Shown piece after piece: positions 54,624 to 62,093 of a stretch of DNA of 64,000 nucleotides. Numbering within the stretch: the first letter of the stretch is position 1; every line of letters starts with the position of its first letter. The DNA lies in the NCBI GenBank assembly GCA_021463145.1, contig JAJTWZ010000001.1, forward strand, positions 62,001-126,000, in the 5' to 3' direction. A program made the translations under genes and the position numbers. Source of the stretch: Blastocatellia bacterium (lineage in GTDB: Bacteria > Acidobacteriota > Blastocatellia > UBA7656 > JADIYM01). A model generated the notes under the pieces. That model was given only the letters and a program-made list of their open reading frames with translations, was not told the origin of the DNA and ran no database searches.

Positions 54624-54707
54624 ACAGGATTAACAGGATTATCAGGATTGGCTGAAGAGAGATTCTTCTGTCAGTCCTGTCAATCCTGTTAATCCTGTAA
54701 TCCTGTC
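54624..54707. repeat. Inverted array of CAGGATT/AATCCTG units between stomatin and atpE genes
   Basis: The left arm has three units of about 8-9 nt containing CAGGATT, spaced across 54624-54649. The right arm has four complementary units (AGTCCTG or AATCCTG) from about 54673 to 54707. The arms can fold into a long imperfect hairpin around a smaller inner stem (GAAGA/TCTTC). The element fills the gap between two convergent genes and may act as a bidirectional terminator. Short tandem units of this type recur in intergenic regions of some environmental bacterial genomes; that they are dispersed in this genome is an expectation, not seen here. Confidence 0.7.
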
Positions 54708-54719
54708 CACTCTTCCGTC

Positions 54720-55031
54720 TTACTTGCCCTGGAAGGCCAGAAGGAACGTGAAGAGCACGAGCGTCTCGATGAGGACGCAGCCGAGCACCATCATCGTGAA
54801 GATACGGCCGCCCGCACCGGGATTCCGCGCCGTGCCTTCGCATGCCGCCGCAATCGCCTTACCGTCGGCGATCGCGCCGCCGGCCGCCGCAATGGCGACC
54901 GCAAGGGCGCCCGTGATCTTGATGAGCGATCCGTCGTGTGTCTCGCCCGCGCCGGCCGTCTGCGCGAACACCGGGGCGGCCATGAAGAGCACGCCGAGAA
55001 TCGAGAAAAGCATCACTCGAAGCTTGATCAT
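54720..55031 (-). CDS. atpE: ATP synthase F0 subunit c with N-terminal signal-like extension
   Basis: This is a 103-residue hairpin of two membrane helices. Helix 1 is Gly/Ala-rich (ALAVAIAAAGGAIADGKAIA), the loop is ARNPGAGG, and helix 2 (TMMVLGCVLIETLVLFTFLL) contains the ion-binding Glu in LIETL. The Gln/Pro pattern in helix 1 that marks sodium-type c subunits is not seen, so protons are more likely. The first about 24 residues (MIKLRVMLFSILGVLF to VFAQT) look like a cleavable signal peptide, making the protein longer than the usual 70-85 residues. An Asp in helix 1 (IADGK) is unusual. AGGAG precedes the ATG. It follows atpB by 179 nt. Confidence 0.92.
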   Translation of the reverse strand: MIKLRVMLFSILGVLFMAAPVFAQTAGAGETHDGSLIKITGALAVAIAAAGGAIADGKAIAAACEGTARNPGAGGRIFTMMVLGCVLIETLVLFTFLLAFQGK

Positions 55032-55210
55032 TGTTGTTTCTCCTGTGGTGACTGTCTGTCGATCGTGACGCAGAAGTCGATCCGGAACCCGCTTCGAATA
55101 AGTGCGACACCCAGGTAGCCCTGCCCCACGTACAACAGACGGCCCCAGCAGCGTTGCGATCCCTGGAATGGAAGCGTGCTCCGTGTCCTCCTCGCGTCGT
55201 CCTGCAAAAC

Positions 55211-56014
55211 CTAGTGCGCCGCCGCTGGCTCGGCGTGATGGTGCTCGTCGTGGTCGTGTTCCTCGTGCGGAACCGTCTCCGCGAGGTAGATCATCGAGAG
55301 CATGATGAAGACCATCGTCTGCACGATCGCCACGAAGGTCGCGAGCGGCAGCGGAAGAACGATGGGCAGGATCCAGGGCATGATCTGCTCGAAGGCGCCG
55401 CCGATCTGGTGATCCGCGAAGATGTTCAGGAACAAACGGATGCCGAGCGTGAACGGACGGACGAAGTTCGAGATCATCTCGAAGAAGAACACGATGACGC
55501 CGACGATGAGCAGCGGCCCGCTCGTCAGTCCACCCGTGAAGTGCTTGAGATACCTGATTCCCTGCTGCTGGAAGCCCTTGAAGACGTAGTACCCGAACGA
55601 CACGATGCCGAGCGCGAGCGTCACGTTGATGTTGCCAGTCGGCGCGCCGAGTCCGGGGATGAGACCCATGATGTTGCTGACGAAGATGAAGACCGCGAAG
55701 GCGCCTATGAGTGGCAAGTAGCGCTGCCCGTATGGCCCGACGATATCGTCAAGCATGCCGCGGACGCCGGTGACGACCACCTCGAGCAGCTGCTGCCCGT
55801 TCGACGGCTTGTCGACCGAGAGCGTTCCCCGGAACAGATACAGACCAAGCGTGCAGACGAGAAGTGAGATCACGACGAGGACGACTTGCTCAGGGAGGTG
55901 CAGTCCCGTCACCGAGTTGATCGTCTCGACGAGCAGCGACCCGTGGCCACCGCCATCACCACCGCCGTGCGCGCCTTCCGATGCGCCTTCCGCAACTGCA
56001 AGCCAGAGATTCAT
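55211..56014 (-). CDS. atpB: ATP synthase F0 subunit a
   Basis: This is a 267-residue membrane subunit forming the proton half-channels. The key Arg lies in FTLGIRLFLNIFADHQ, flanked by the conserved SNFVRPFTLG, and IGAFAVFIFVSNIMGLIPG is the typical middle helix. The N-terminus is Gly/His-rich (AHGGGDGGGHGS) and the C-terminus is a His/Asp/Glu-rich tail of about 18 residues, both outside the conserved core. The ATG at 56014 follows AGGACCAGGA and lies 13 nt after the atpI stop; an alternative ATG eight codons upstream would overlap atpI. Same operon as atpI and atpE. Confidence 0.94.
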   Translation of the reverse strand: MNLWLAVAEGASEGAHGGGDGGGHGSLLVETINSVTGLHLPEQVVLVVISLLVCTLGLYLFRGTLSVDKPSNGQQLLEVVVTGVRGMLDDIVGPYGQRYLPLIGAFAVFIFVSNIMGLIPGLGAPTGNINVTLALGIVSFGYYVFKGFQQQGIRYLKHFTGGLTSGPLLIVGVIVFFFEMISNFVRPFTLGIRLFLNIFADHQIGGAFEQIMPWILPIVLPLPLATFVAIVQTMVFIMLSMIYLAETVPHEEHDHDEHHHAEPAAAH

Positions 56015-56027
56015 GGCGTCCTGGTCC

Positions 56028-56480
56028 TCATCTCGCACCGGCGTCGCCGGCGTCGTGCGTGTGTCGAAGGGTGTGGTTCACCTGCAGGACGGCTTCGATC
56101 CCGATCGCGATACAGGGCGTGAAGAGCCCGGCGAACACGCCTCCGATCGTAGCGACGCCCGCCGTGAGGATCGCGTACGCGACCGTGCCGACGATGATCC
56201 ACCGAAAGACGAACATCATGGTCGTTCCCGGCGGAGCGGCCTCGTGACCGGCTCCGAGAAACGATCGCAAACTGTTGGAGAGAAAGCGGAAATTGATGAT
56301 CGCGAGCGCGGTGCCCGCGACGGCGCCGACAGCGTCGCGCCATCCGAACCACACAAGCGCTATCGCGGTTACAACGGCCCCGATGACCGGAACGGCAACC
56401 TTGAGCCGGCGGATCACCGCCGCCGGGTCGTCGATCGAGCCGAGCGGTGCGGGACGGACGGTTTCGTGCGTGCTCTCCAT
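56028..56480 (-). CDS. atpI: ATP synthase subunit I-like membrane protein
   Basis: This is a 150-residue protein with four membrane helices (VAVPVIGAVVTAIALVWF, AVGAVAGTALAIINFRFLS, WIIVGTVAYAILTAGVA, GLFTPCIAIGIEAVLQV), the layout of the ATP synthase I chain that helps assemble the c ring. Its position directly before atpB supports the call more than sequence similarity does, because the family is poorly conserved. The ATG at 56480 starts a short hydrophilic N-terminus (MESTHETVRPAPLG). Upstream frame extension would run through an inverted repeat, so it is rejected. Confidence 0.75.
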   Translation of the reverse strand: MESTHETVRPAPLGSIDDPAAVIRRLKVAVPVIGAVVTAIALVWFGWRDAVGAVAGTALAIINFRFLSNSLRSFLGAGHEAAPPGTTMMFVFRWIIVGTVAYAILTAGVATIGGVFAGLFTPCIAIGIEAVLQVNHTLRHTHDAGDAGAR

Positions 56481-56599
56481 AAAAAGCTGGCCATCATAGC
56501 GAAGCCGAATGTGCATGTCCAGTCTTTCACAAACTACGCGAGAGTCAATGGGGGGATGGAGTTGCGGCGTCGCAGGCCGTGCGTTTTCAATTGTCTTCC

Positions 56600-56690
56600 C
56601 TGCGCCTTCGGCGTGTCCTCTGCTCACCTGCGCAAACCTGTCGTGCGGTCGAGATCCTCGCAGAGGCGCAGAGGACACGGCGAGGAAGTC
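56600..56690. repeat. Imperfect inverted repeat with CCTCTGC-type arms between msrB and atpI
   Basis: CGTGTCCTCTGC (56612-56623) is the exact reverse complement of GCAGAGGACACG (56668-56679). The similarity extends outward imperfectly through CTTCC/GGAAG and inward through CTGCGC/GCGCAG-like bases. The right arm reads as CGCAGAGGCGCAGAGG, a short internal tandem. It begins just after the msrB stop and fills the gap to atpI, so it may terminate the msrB transcript. Confidence 0.65.
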
Positions 56691-56697
56691 GGGAACC

Positions 56698-57108
56698 CTA
56701 CTCCCGCGCTTCTCCCTCGAACTCCAGTGCTGACGACAACACGCAATACCTCAATCCTGCATCCGGATGGTCGTCGCCCGTTCGTTCGCCGTCGTCGAAC
56801 ACGTGCCCGAGGTGCGCATTGCACTGTCGACAAAGTATTTCCGTCCGTTCGAGACCTTCGGAACGATCCTCACGCTCGGCCACTGACGATTCGACGGCCG
56901 CCCGGAAACTCGGCCACCGCGTCGTCGACGCGAACTTCGCCCTCGATTCGAACAGCGGTTGCCGGCACGTTGCACAGACGTACACGCCCGCCTCGAAGTG
57001 CTTGGCAAAGCTCCGCTCCGGTGGACGCGTCACGACCGACGCGAACGCGACCACCACGATGCCGGCGACGAGGAGTGAGACACATATGGAAACGACGCGC
57101 GGCGTCAT
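56698..57108 (-). CDS. msrB: Membrane-anchored methionine-R-sulfoxide reductase
   Basis: This is a 136-residue protein that reduces methionine-R-sulfoxide. An N-terminal hydrophobic helix (SICVSLLVAGIVVVAFASVV) acts as signal anchor, placing the catalytic domain in the periplasm. Two CxxC zinc pairs are present (CATCRQPLF and CRQCNAHLGHVF). The substrate loop TRWPSF and the C-terminal catalytic Cys in RYCVLSSALEF match MsrB. No second resolving Cys is obvious, so recycling would need an external thioredoxin-like partner. The ATG at 57108 has GGAGG about 8 nt upstream. It lies 31 nt after the FG-GAP gene and interrupts the atpZ-atpI neighbourhood. Its catalytic residue is Cys, not Sec. Confidence 0.88.
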   Translation of the reverse strand: MTPRVVSICVSLLVAGIVVVAFASVVTRPPERSFAKHFEAGVYVCATCRQPLFESRAKFASTTRWPSFRAAVESSVAEREDRSEGLERTEILCRQCNAHLGHVFDDGERTGDDHPDAGLRYCVLSSALEFEGEARE

Positions 57109-57139
57109 TTGCCATCCTCCCGATACACTCAACGATCCG

Positions 57140-60031
57140 TCACAGTCCATCCCAGTCGCCGACGAGCGGCAGCAGATGCGCAGGTCCGTAGCTGAACACG
57201 ATATCGGCCACGCCTGACCCGTTCGTGTTTCGCAGGAAGAACCCGCCACTCGCCCCGTTGTACAGGCCGATCGAATCGACACCATCGCCGTCCCAGTCTC
57301 CAGCGAGCGGCGTCCACCCGGTTCCTCCGGGTCCGAAGCCAAAGACATGGTCAGCCGCGCCTGGTTCGTGAGTGTTTCTCAGGAAGTAGAACCCGTTCGT
57401 CGGATCGTAGAGTCCGACCGTTTCGATTCCGTCACCGTTCCAGTCCCCGACAACAGGCTTCCACCCGATCCCGCCGGGGCCAAATCCATACACCAGATCG
57501 GCCGCACCCGCACTGTTCGAGTTCCTCAGAAAGAAGAACCCGCTCGCCGGATCGTAGAGACCGACGGTGTCGTCGCCGTCGCCGTCCCAGTCACCGCTGA
57601 TCGGCACCCACCCGATGCCTCCCGGTCCGTAGCCGAACACATGGTCCGCCGCGCCCCCAGCGTTCGTATTCCGCAGGAAGAAGAACCCGTTCGAAGCGTT
57701 GTACAGTCCCACGCTGTCGCCACCCAACCCGTCCCAATTCCCCGCGAGCGGAACCCATCCAAGTCCGGCCGGACCGAATCCAAACGCCGCGTTGGCCGGC
57801 CCCGGGGCATTGATGTTGCGCAGGAAGCACGTCCCAGTCGATCCTCTGTAGACACCAATGGTTGACGAACCACCCGACACGGGCGTGTTGAACCCGTTCA
57901 ATACGTAAGGTCCGGCTGCGAAGAACTCATCCGTGCCTGGCAGTTCCGCAACACGGCCCCCGAACCCGGGGCCAAAATTGTCGCTCGACCACAGCACGTT
58001 CCCTACCGCGTCTAGCTGTTTCAGCCGACCTCCGCTTCCGACGTACGTCCCAGTCGCATTAATGGTGATGCCACTGATCCCCACGTCCGACACTGTCACT
58101 CGAGATGTCTCCGCATACGAATTTGGACCCGGTGCGCCTGTGTATGCATATCGAATAATCTCGCCCGTGTGCGTGCCGACAACGATCGTCGCAGGCAACG
58201 AGGAGCGATCAACCGTCAAGGTCGAACAGTCTGCAATGATCGCCGCTTCCGCAGTCTTCGTCACTCCATCATAAACATAAAAGTTCCGACGGGTATCGGC
58301 AACAATGATTTCAGGCGAATTGTCGGCGTCAACGTTCGCGACTTCGAGACCTACTGCGTGAGGAAAGCTGATGTTGTCAGGGGAACTCCACTCCAAGGCA
58401 CGGGTCGCATAGTTGTAGACGTAGACGATCCTCCCTTCATCTCCAGAATTCATTGATGAGATTGCAGCGACGATCTCGAGTTGACCGTCGTTATCCACAT
58501 CCGCTGCTTCAGAGAACACAAATGGACCACCGCTCGGTCTGCTGCCATTGGTCCACTGACTTGTGAAGGCGCCCGAGGCGTCAAAGTCAAAAATCTCGAC
58601 AACCGCTCCGTTCGAGCCATCGTATGCAAGTAGAATCTCAGCTCGACCGTCTCCATCAACGTCCCGAGTTTTCACATCCTCAGCTCCGTACGATCGGTTT
58701 CCGAGAAAGGCAGAAACGGCGCGCAACTTCCTCGTAAGTCCATCAAACACGAACAGTCGAGGATAATAGTCCGCATCCGTATTGTAAGGAGCGATCACGA
58801 TCTCCGGACGACCGTCCCCGTCAAGGTCGCCAATAGCTGGGTCCGTGAATGGACCGACGAGATCGTCGGATTTCCACACGATGGTACGGCTGTTCCAGTC
58901 CGCGACGCAGAGATAGTCAGGGCCGCCCGTACTAAAGCCGCAACCGTAAATGACGTCGAAATCGCCATCAGCATCTGAATCAGCCGTAACAACGTCGGTC
59001 ACGCCGCTTTCAGGCACCGGGACTGAGCCCTCGAGCAGGAGCGACGTAGTATCGACAACCTCGATGCGATGGTTCTGGTTCCCGATCAGCATTTCGGGCA
59101 ATTCGTCCCCGTCCATATCTCGGACTTCGATGTCCTTGTGACTCGAGGTCGAGTAAGACCACTTCGGAAACTGTAGATCCACATCGTACGCACGGATTCG
59201 GAAGATCTCGGACACCAGCAATTCGTTCTTTCCGTCGTTGTCGATGTCGGCTGAGGAGACCCCCCTTCCGAACCCATCAGGCCACACCCATTGGGCGGTG
59301 TGCGCAACAGCATCGACGACAGAACCGCCAGTGAGGCAAATCTCGAGGGCCGGATCGCCGTCCATCTCAGCGACCTCAATGTCCAAGCCGCCCGTGCCGG
59401 GAACACTCCATTCCAGTTGTCCCGTTCCGTCGTACACCAACAGGCCGAGGTGATCCGACAGGAGAATTTCGGCCAAACCGTCATTGTCAAGGTCGCGGAC
59501 GGCGAGTCCAAACGTATCTAGACCGGGCGGATCCGTGACAGAGGACTGGAACGTCGAAACAACCTGCCGAGTGCCCTGATCCGTGATGATGACGCGACCG
59601 TCCGACTGCAGCACGACGATCTCTTTAGCCGGTTCAGCAAGAACGTCCCCAAGCTCAAGTCGTAAGATGCTCGGTGAGTGCTCAAAAACGCTGTCAACAG
59701 TCGGAACAAATGGGCTCACGTAGGTCTGGTCATACTGGGAGGTTGCAACGTTGTATCGCATCGCGGCCCAATAGCGGCCTTCGTCGCAAACGACATACAC
59801 TTCGGGCACTCCGCCGTCGTAACCAATTCGAATGTTCCCAAGTCCGATTCCCTCGCCGTAGCGCGCAAATCTCCAAGTCGGTTGACTGCTAGGCACCGGG
59901 CCGTCGGAGATTCCTCTTCGATCCTCGAAGTGCCCTCTTGGGGCCGAGTACGCAGGGTAGACTACGAAGGCGCTACCAAGAACTGAAAGGAGTAGGAGTG
60001 CGATTGTTGATCGTTGAGGCACATTGTTCAC
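57140..60031 (-). CDS. Large exported FG-GAP/VCBS-type repeat protein
   Basis: This is a 963-residue protein from a GTG start. A signal peptide (STIALLLLSVLGSAFVVY) ends near YSAPRG. Residues about 50-640 hold many FG-GAP-type repeats with D-x-D-x-D-G calcium loops (VRDLDNDGLAEILL, IGDLDGDGRPEIVI, DVDGDGRAEILLA), the pattern of integrin-like beta-propellers. Residues about 736-963 are five 49-residue tandem repeats (see separate entry). The protein should be extracellular or surface-attached. Base composition of roughly 58000-60030 is visibly poorer in G+C than the surrounding genes, which suggests a different history. The gene separates atpZ from the rest of the atp genes. Confidence 0.88.
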   Translation of the reverse strand: MNNVPQRSTIALLLLSVLGSAFVVYPAYSAPRGHFEDRRGISDGPVPSSQPTWRFARYGEGIGLGNIRIGYDGGVPEVYVVCDEGRYWAAMRYNVATSQYDQTYVSPFVPTVDSVFEHSPSILRLELGDVLAEPAKEIVVLQSDGRVIITDQGTRQVVSTFQSSVTDPPGLDTFGLAVRDLDNDGLAEILLSDHLGLLVYDGTGQLEWSVPGTGGLDIEVAEMDGDPALEICLTGGSVVDAVAHTAQWVWPDGFGRGVSSADIDNDGKNELLVSEIFRIRAYDVDLQFPKWSYSTSSHKDIEVRDMDGDELPEMLIGNQNHRIEVVDTTSLLLEGSVPVPESGVTDVVTADSDADGDFDVIYGCGFSTGGPDYLCVADWNSRTIVWKSDDLVGPFTDPAIGDLDGDGRPEIVIAPYNTDADYYPRLFVFDGLTRKLRAVSAFLGNRSYGAEDVKTRDVDGDGRAEILLAYDGSNGAVVEIFDFDASGAFTSQWTNGSRPSGGPFVFSEAADVDNDGQLEIVAAISSMNSGDEGRIVYVYNYATRALEWSSPDNISFPHAVGLEVANVDADNSPEIIVADTRRNFYVYDGVTKTAEAAIIADCSTLTVDRSSLPATIVVGTHTGEIIRYAYTGAPGPNSYAETSRVTVSDVGISGITINATGTYVGSGGRLKQLDAVGNVLWSSDNFGPGFGGRVAELPGTDEFFAAGPYVLNGFNTPVSGGSSTIGVYRGSTGTCFLRNINAPGPANAAFGFGPAGLGWVPLAGNWDGLGGDSVGLYNASNGFFFLRNTNAGGAADHVFGYGPGGIGWVPISGDWDGDGDDTVGLYDPASGFFFLRNSNSAGAADLVYGFGPGGIGWKPVVGDWNGDGIETVGLYDPTNGFYFLRNTHEPGAADHVFGFGPGGTGWTPLAGDWDGDGVDSIGLYNGASGGFFLRNTNGSGVADIVFSYGPAHLLPLVGDWDGL
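57143..57826 (-). repeat. Five tandem 147-bp (49-residue) repeats in the FG-GAP protein
   Basis: Each unit starts at FLRN and runs through a glycine-rich FGFGPGG-like block, a G-W-x-P-x-x-G-D-W segment, a D-x-D-G-D-like loop and x-x-GLY(D/N). Four copies have exactly 49 residues, and the fifth is cut to 32 at the C-terminus. A degenerate half-copy precedes the first. Confidence 0.85.
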
Positions 60032-60193
60032 TCTACACCGGCTCGCTCACGTGACATCTCCGGATACGTTTCGACAGGATCCGACGTCGGACGAGACTTC
60101 CGTACGCCGACAATCCAAAAAGTTTAACAGTACAGTCAACGTTCCAGCGACGACGTGAGAGGTCCAGGCGATTCGCCCTGCGGGAACGACGCC

Positions 60194-60463
60194 TCAGCCG
60201 AGCAGCTTCACGCGTTTCAAGATCAGGAAGACGTTGTAGACCGTGCCGATGAACCCAAGTATCAGCAGTCCGAGCGTGAACCACGGCGATGTTCCCAGAT
60301 AATCGTCGAGCGCCATTCCGAACAGCGGCGGTCCGAAGAGCATGCCCGGAAGGCTAATGGCGAGTCCGCCGACGATCACGCCCTGATTCCACGACATCTG
60401 GCTGCTCGCCGGCTCGTTGGCGTCGTCCGAAGGCTTCGGTCCGAACTTACCGTGCTCGTCCAC
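60194..60463 (-). CDS. atpZ: AtpZ/AtpI-like small F0F1-associated membrane protein
   Basis: This is an 89-residue protein. Two membrane helices (NQGVIVGGLAISLPGMLFGP and PWFTLGLLILGFIGTVYNVF) linked by a short loop (PLFGMALDDYLGTS) match the AtpZ/AtpI-type (PF09527-like) family found next to ATP synthase genes. The GTG at 60463 lies 4 nt after the nuoN stop. An earlier GTG at 60484 would add seven residues that duplicate the start (VDEHDKQ before VDEHGK). It is the last gene of the nuo group here. The ATP synthase membrane genes resume only 3.7 kb downstream. Confidence 0.78.
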   Translation of the reverse strand: MDEHGKFGPKPSDDANEPASSQMSWNQGVIVGGLAISLPGMLFGPPLFGMALDDYLGTSPWFTLGLLILGFIGTVYNVFLILKRVKLLG

Positions 60464-60467
60464 CTGC

Positions 60468-62093
60468 TTATCGTGCTCGTCCACCTGGTGCGGCTCGCTC
60501 CGCGGAATTCCTCGTCGGCTTCGGACCCGGCGCGGGCTCGAGTCGCTCGGCAGCCGCGCCAGACACCGCGATGACAGGTTGAGGATACACGCCCACGGCA
60601 AGCGTCAGCACGCCCGACACCACGACGACGGCGAGCAGTCCAGGCGACGTCGCAAGGGCCGGGGCGCCGGCTTCGTCCGCGTCCGCGTACATCGCCTTCA
60701 CGAAGAGCAGGTAGTAGTACGCCGAGATCGCCGTGTTCACGAGCGCGAGCGCCGCGAGCGCGACGAGCCACCGGTCCCCGGTCTCGACGAGCGCGGCGAA
60801 AAGATAGAACTTCCCGACGAAGCCCGCGGTCGGCGGGATGCCGCCGAGCCCGAGCATGAAGACCGTCATGAGCGCCGCCATGCCGGGTGCCCGTGCCGCG
60901 AGCCCGCGGAAATCCTCGATGCCGTCGCCAGCTATCGTCCCGCGGCGAAGCGCGATGAGCACCGCGAACGCTCCGAAATTCATCGCGACGTACACGACGA
61001 TGTAGAGCACGAGGCCCGTGTAGCCCATTCGGTTTCCGGCGACGACGCCGAGCAGTGCATACCCGGAGTGCGCCACGGCCGAGTATGCAAGCAGCCGCTT
61101 CGCGTTCTTCTGCGTGAGCGCCGCGAGGTTTCCCCAAGTCATCGCAACCGCCGCGAGCACCCCGACCGACAAGTCCCAACCGGGCCATCCGGACTCCACT
61201 GCGGCGCGGAGCGGACCGAGCCCGTCGACGAGAATCCGCACGAGAAGCGCGAAACTCGCCGCCTTGACGCCCACCGACATGAAGGCCGTTACCGGCGTCG
61301 GCGCGCCTTCGTAGGCGTCGGGAGCCCACACGTGAAATGGCGCGGCCGCGACCTTGAACGCAAGCCCCGCGACCAGCAGCGCGACGCCAACCCCGACGAG
61401 CAGGACGAGATCGCCATTCGCCGAGATCGCCTGTGGCAGCGCAACCGCGAGGTCGACGAGCCGTGTCGAGCCTGCCACGCCGTAGACGAGCGACATGCCG
61501 TAGAGCAGCACGCCCGACGAGAACGCGCCGAGCAGGAAGTACTTCATCGCGGCTTCGTTCGACCGGCCGTCGCCACGGAGGTAGCCGACGAGCACGTACA
61601 CCGAGAGTGACATGAGCTCGAGCGCGATGAAGAGCGAGAGCAGGTCGGCGCCGCTCGGCACGAGCATCATGCCGACGGTCGCGAAGAGCACGAGTGCGTA
61701 GTACTCGCCACGCTCCGTGCGCTCCTCCGTGAGGAATCGCATCGAGATCGCAATCGTGACCGCCGCAGCGACGACCGCAATACCCTTGAAGAGCAGCGCG
61801 AACTCGTCGACGACGTACATCCCCGCGAGACCGATTCGCGGCAGCGTGCGGCCTTGTGCGATCCAGATCGACACGACCGAGACGAGACCGAGAGCCGTGC
61901 CTCCGAGCGACGCCCAGCCAGCGAGCCGCTGATGGCGCGGACCGGCACCCGCCGCGACGAGCAAGGCGAGGCACGCGAAGACCGAAACGATGATCTCGGG
62001 CATCGCGAGATCGCGGACTTCGGCAAGCAAGTCGACCGCCGACGGAACGGCCGTCGACACGAAGACCGCCAGTCCAGTGCCTTCCACGGTCAC
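60468..62093 (-). CDS. nuoN: NADH-quinone oxidoreductase subunit N
   Basis: This 541-residue antiporter-like subunit of respiratory complex I has about 14 membrane helices. Landmarks include SLSVYVLVGYLRGDGRSNEAAMKYFLLGAF, FKVAAAPFHVWAPDAYEGAPTPVTAFMSVG (the conserved Lys/Pro-His-Trp-Ala-Pro-Asp segment), LLAYSAVAHSGYALLGV and GGIPPTAGFVGKFYLF. The GTG start overlaps the nuoM stop by 4 nt (GTGA). The C-terminal hydrophilic tail is Arg/Ala/Pro-rich. It is the last complex I gene. Confidence 0.95.
   Translation of the reverse strand: MTVEGTGLAVFVSTAVPSAVDLLAEVRDLAMPEIIVSVFACLALLVAAGAGPRHQRLAGWASLGGTALGLVSVVSIWIAQGRTLPRIGLAGMYVVDEFALLFKGIAVVAAAVTIAISMRFLTEERTERGEYYALVLFATVGMMLVPSGADLLSLFIALELMSLSVYVLVGYLRGDGRSNEAAMKYFLLGAFSSGVLLYGMSLVYGVAGSTRLVDLAVALPQAISANGDLVLLVGVGVALLVAGLAFKVAAAPFHVWAPDAYEGAPTPVTAFMSVGVKAASFALLVRILVDGLGPLRAAVESGWPGWDLSVGVLAAVAMTWGNLAALTQKNAKRLLAYSAVAHSGYALLGVVAGNRMGYTGLVLYIVVYVAMNFGAFAVLIALRRGTIAGDGIEDFRGLAARAPGMAALMTVFMLGLGGIPPTAGFVGKFYLFAALVETGDRWLVALAALALVNTAISAYYYLLFVKAMYADADEAGAPALATSPGLLAVVVVSGVLTLAVGVYPQPVIAVSGAAAERLEPAPGPKPTRNSAERAAPGGRAR

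Noticed and set aside
56698-57108. Considered msrB as a second selenoprotein
   Set aside because: The catalytic position in RYCVLSS is an ordinary Cys codon and there is no in-frame TGA.
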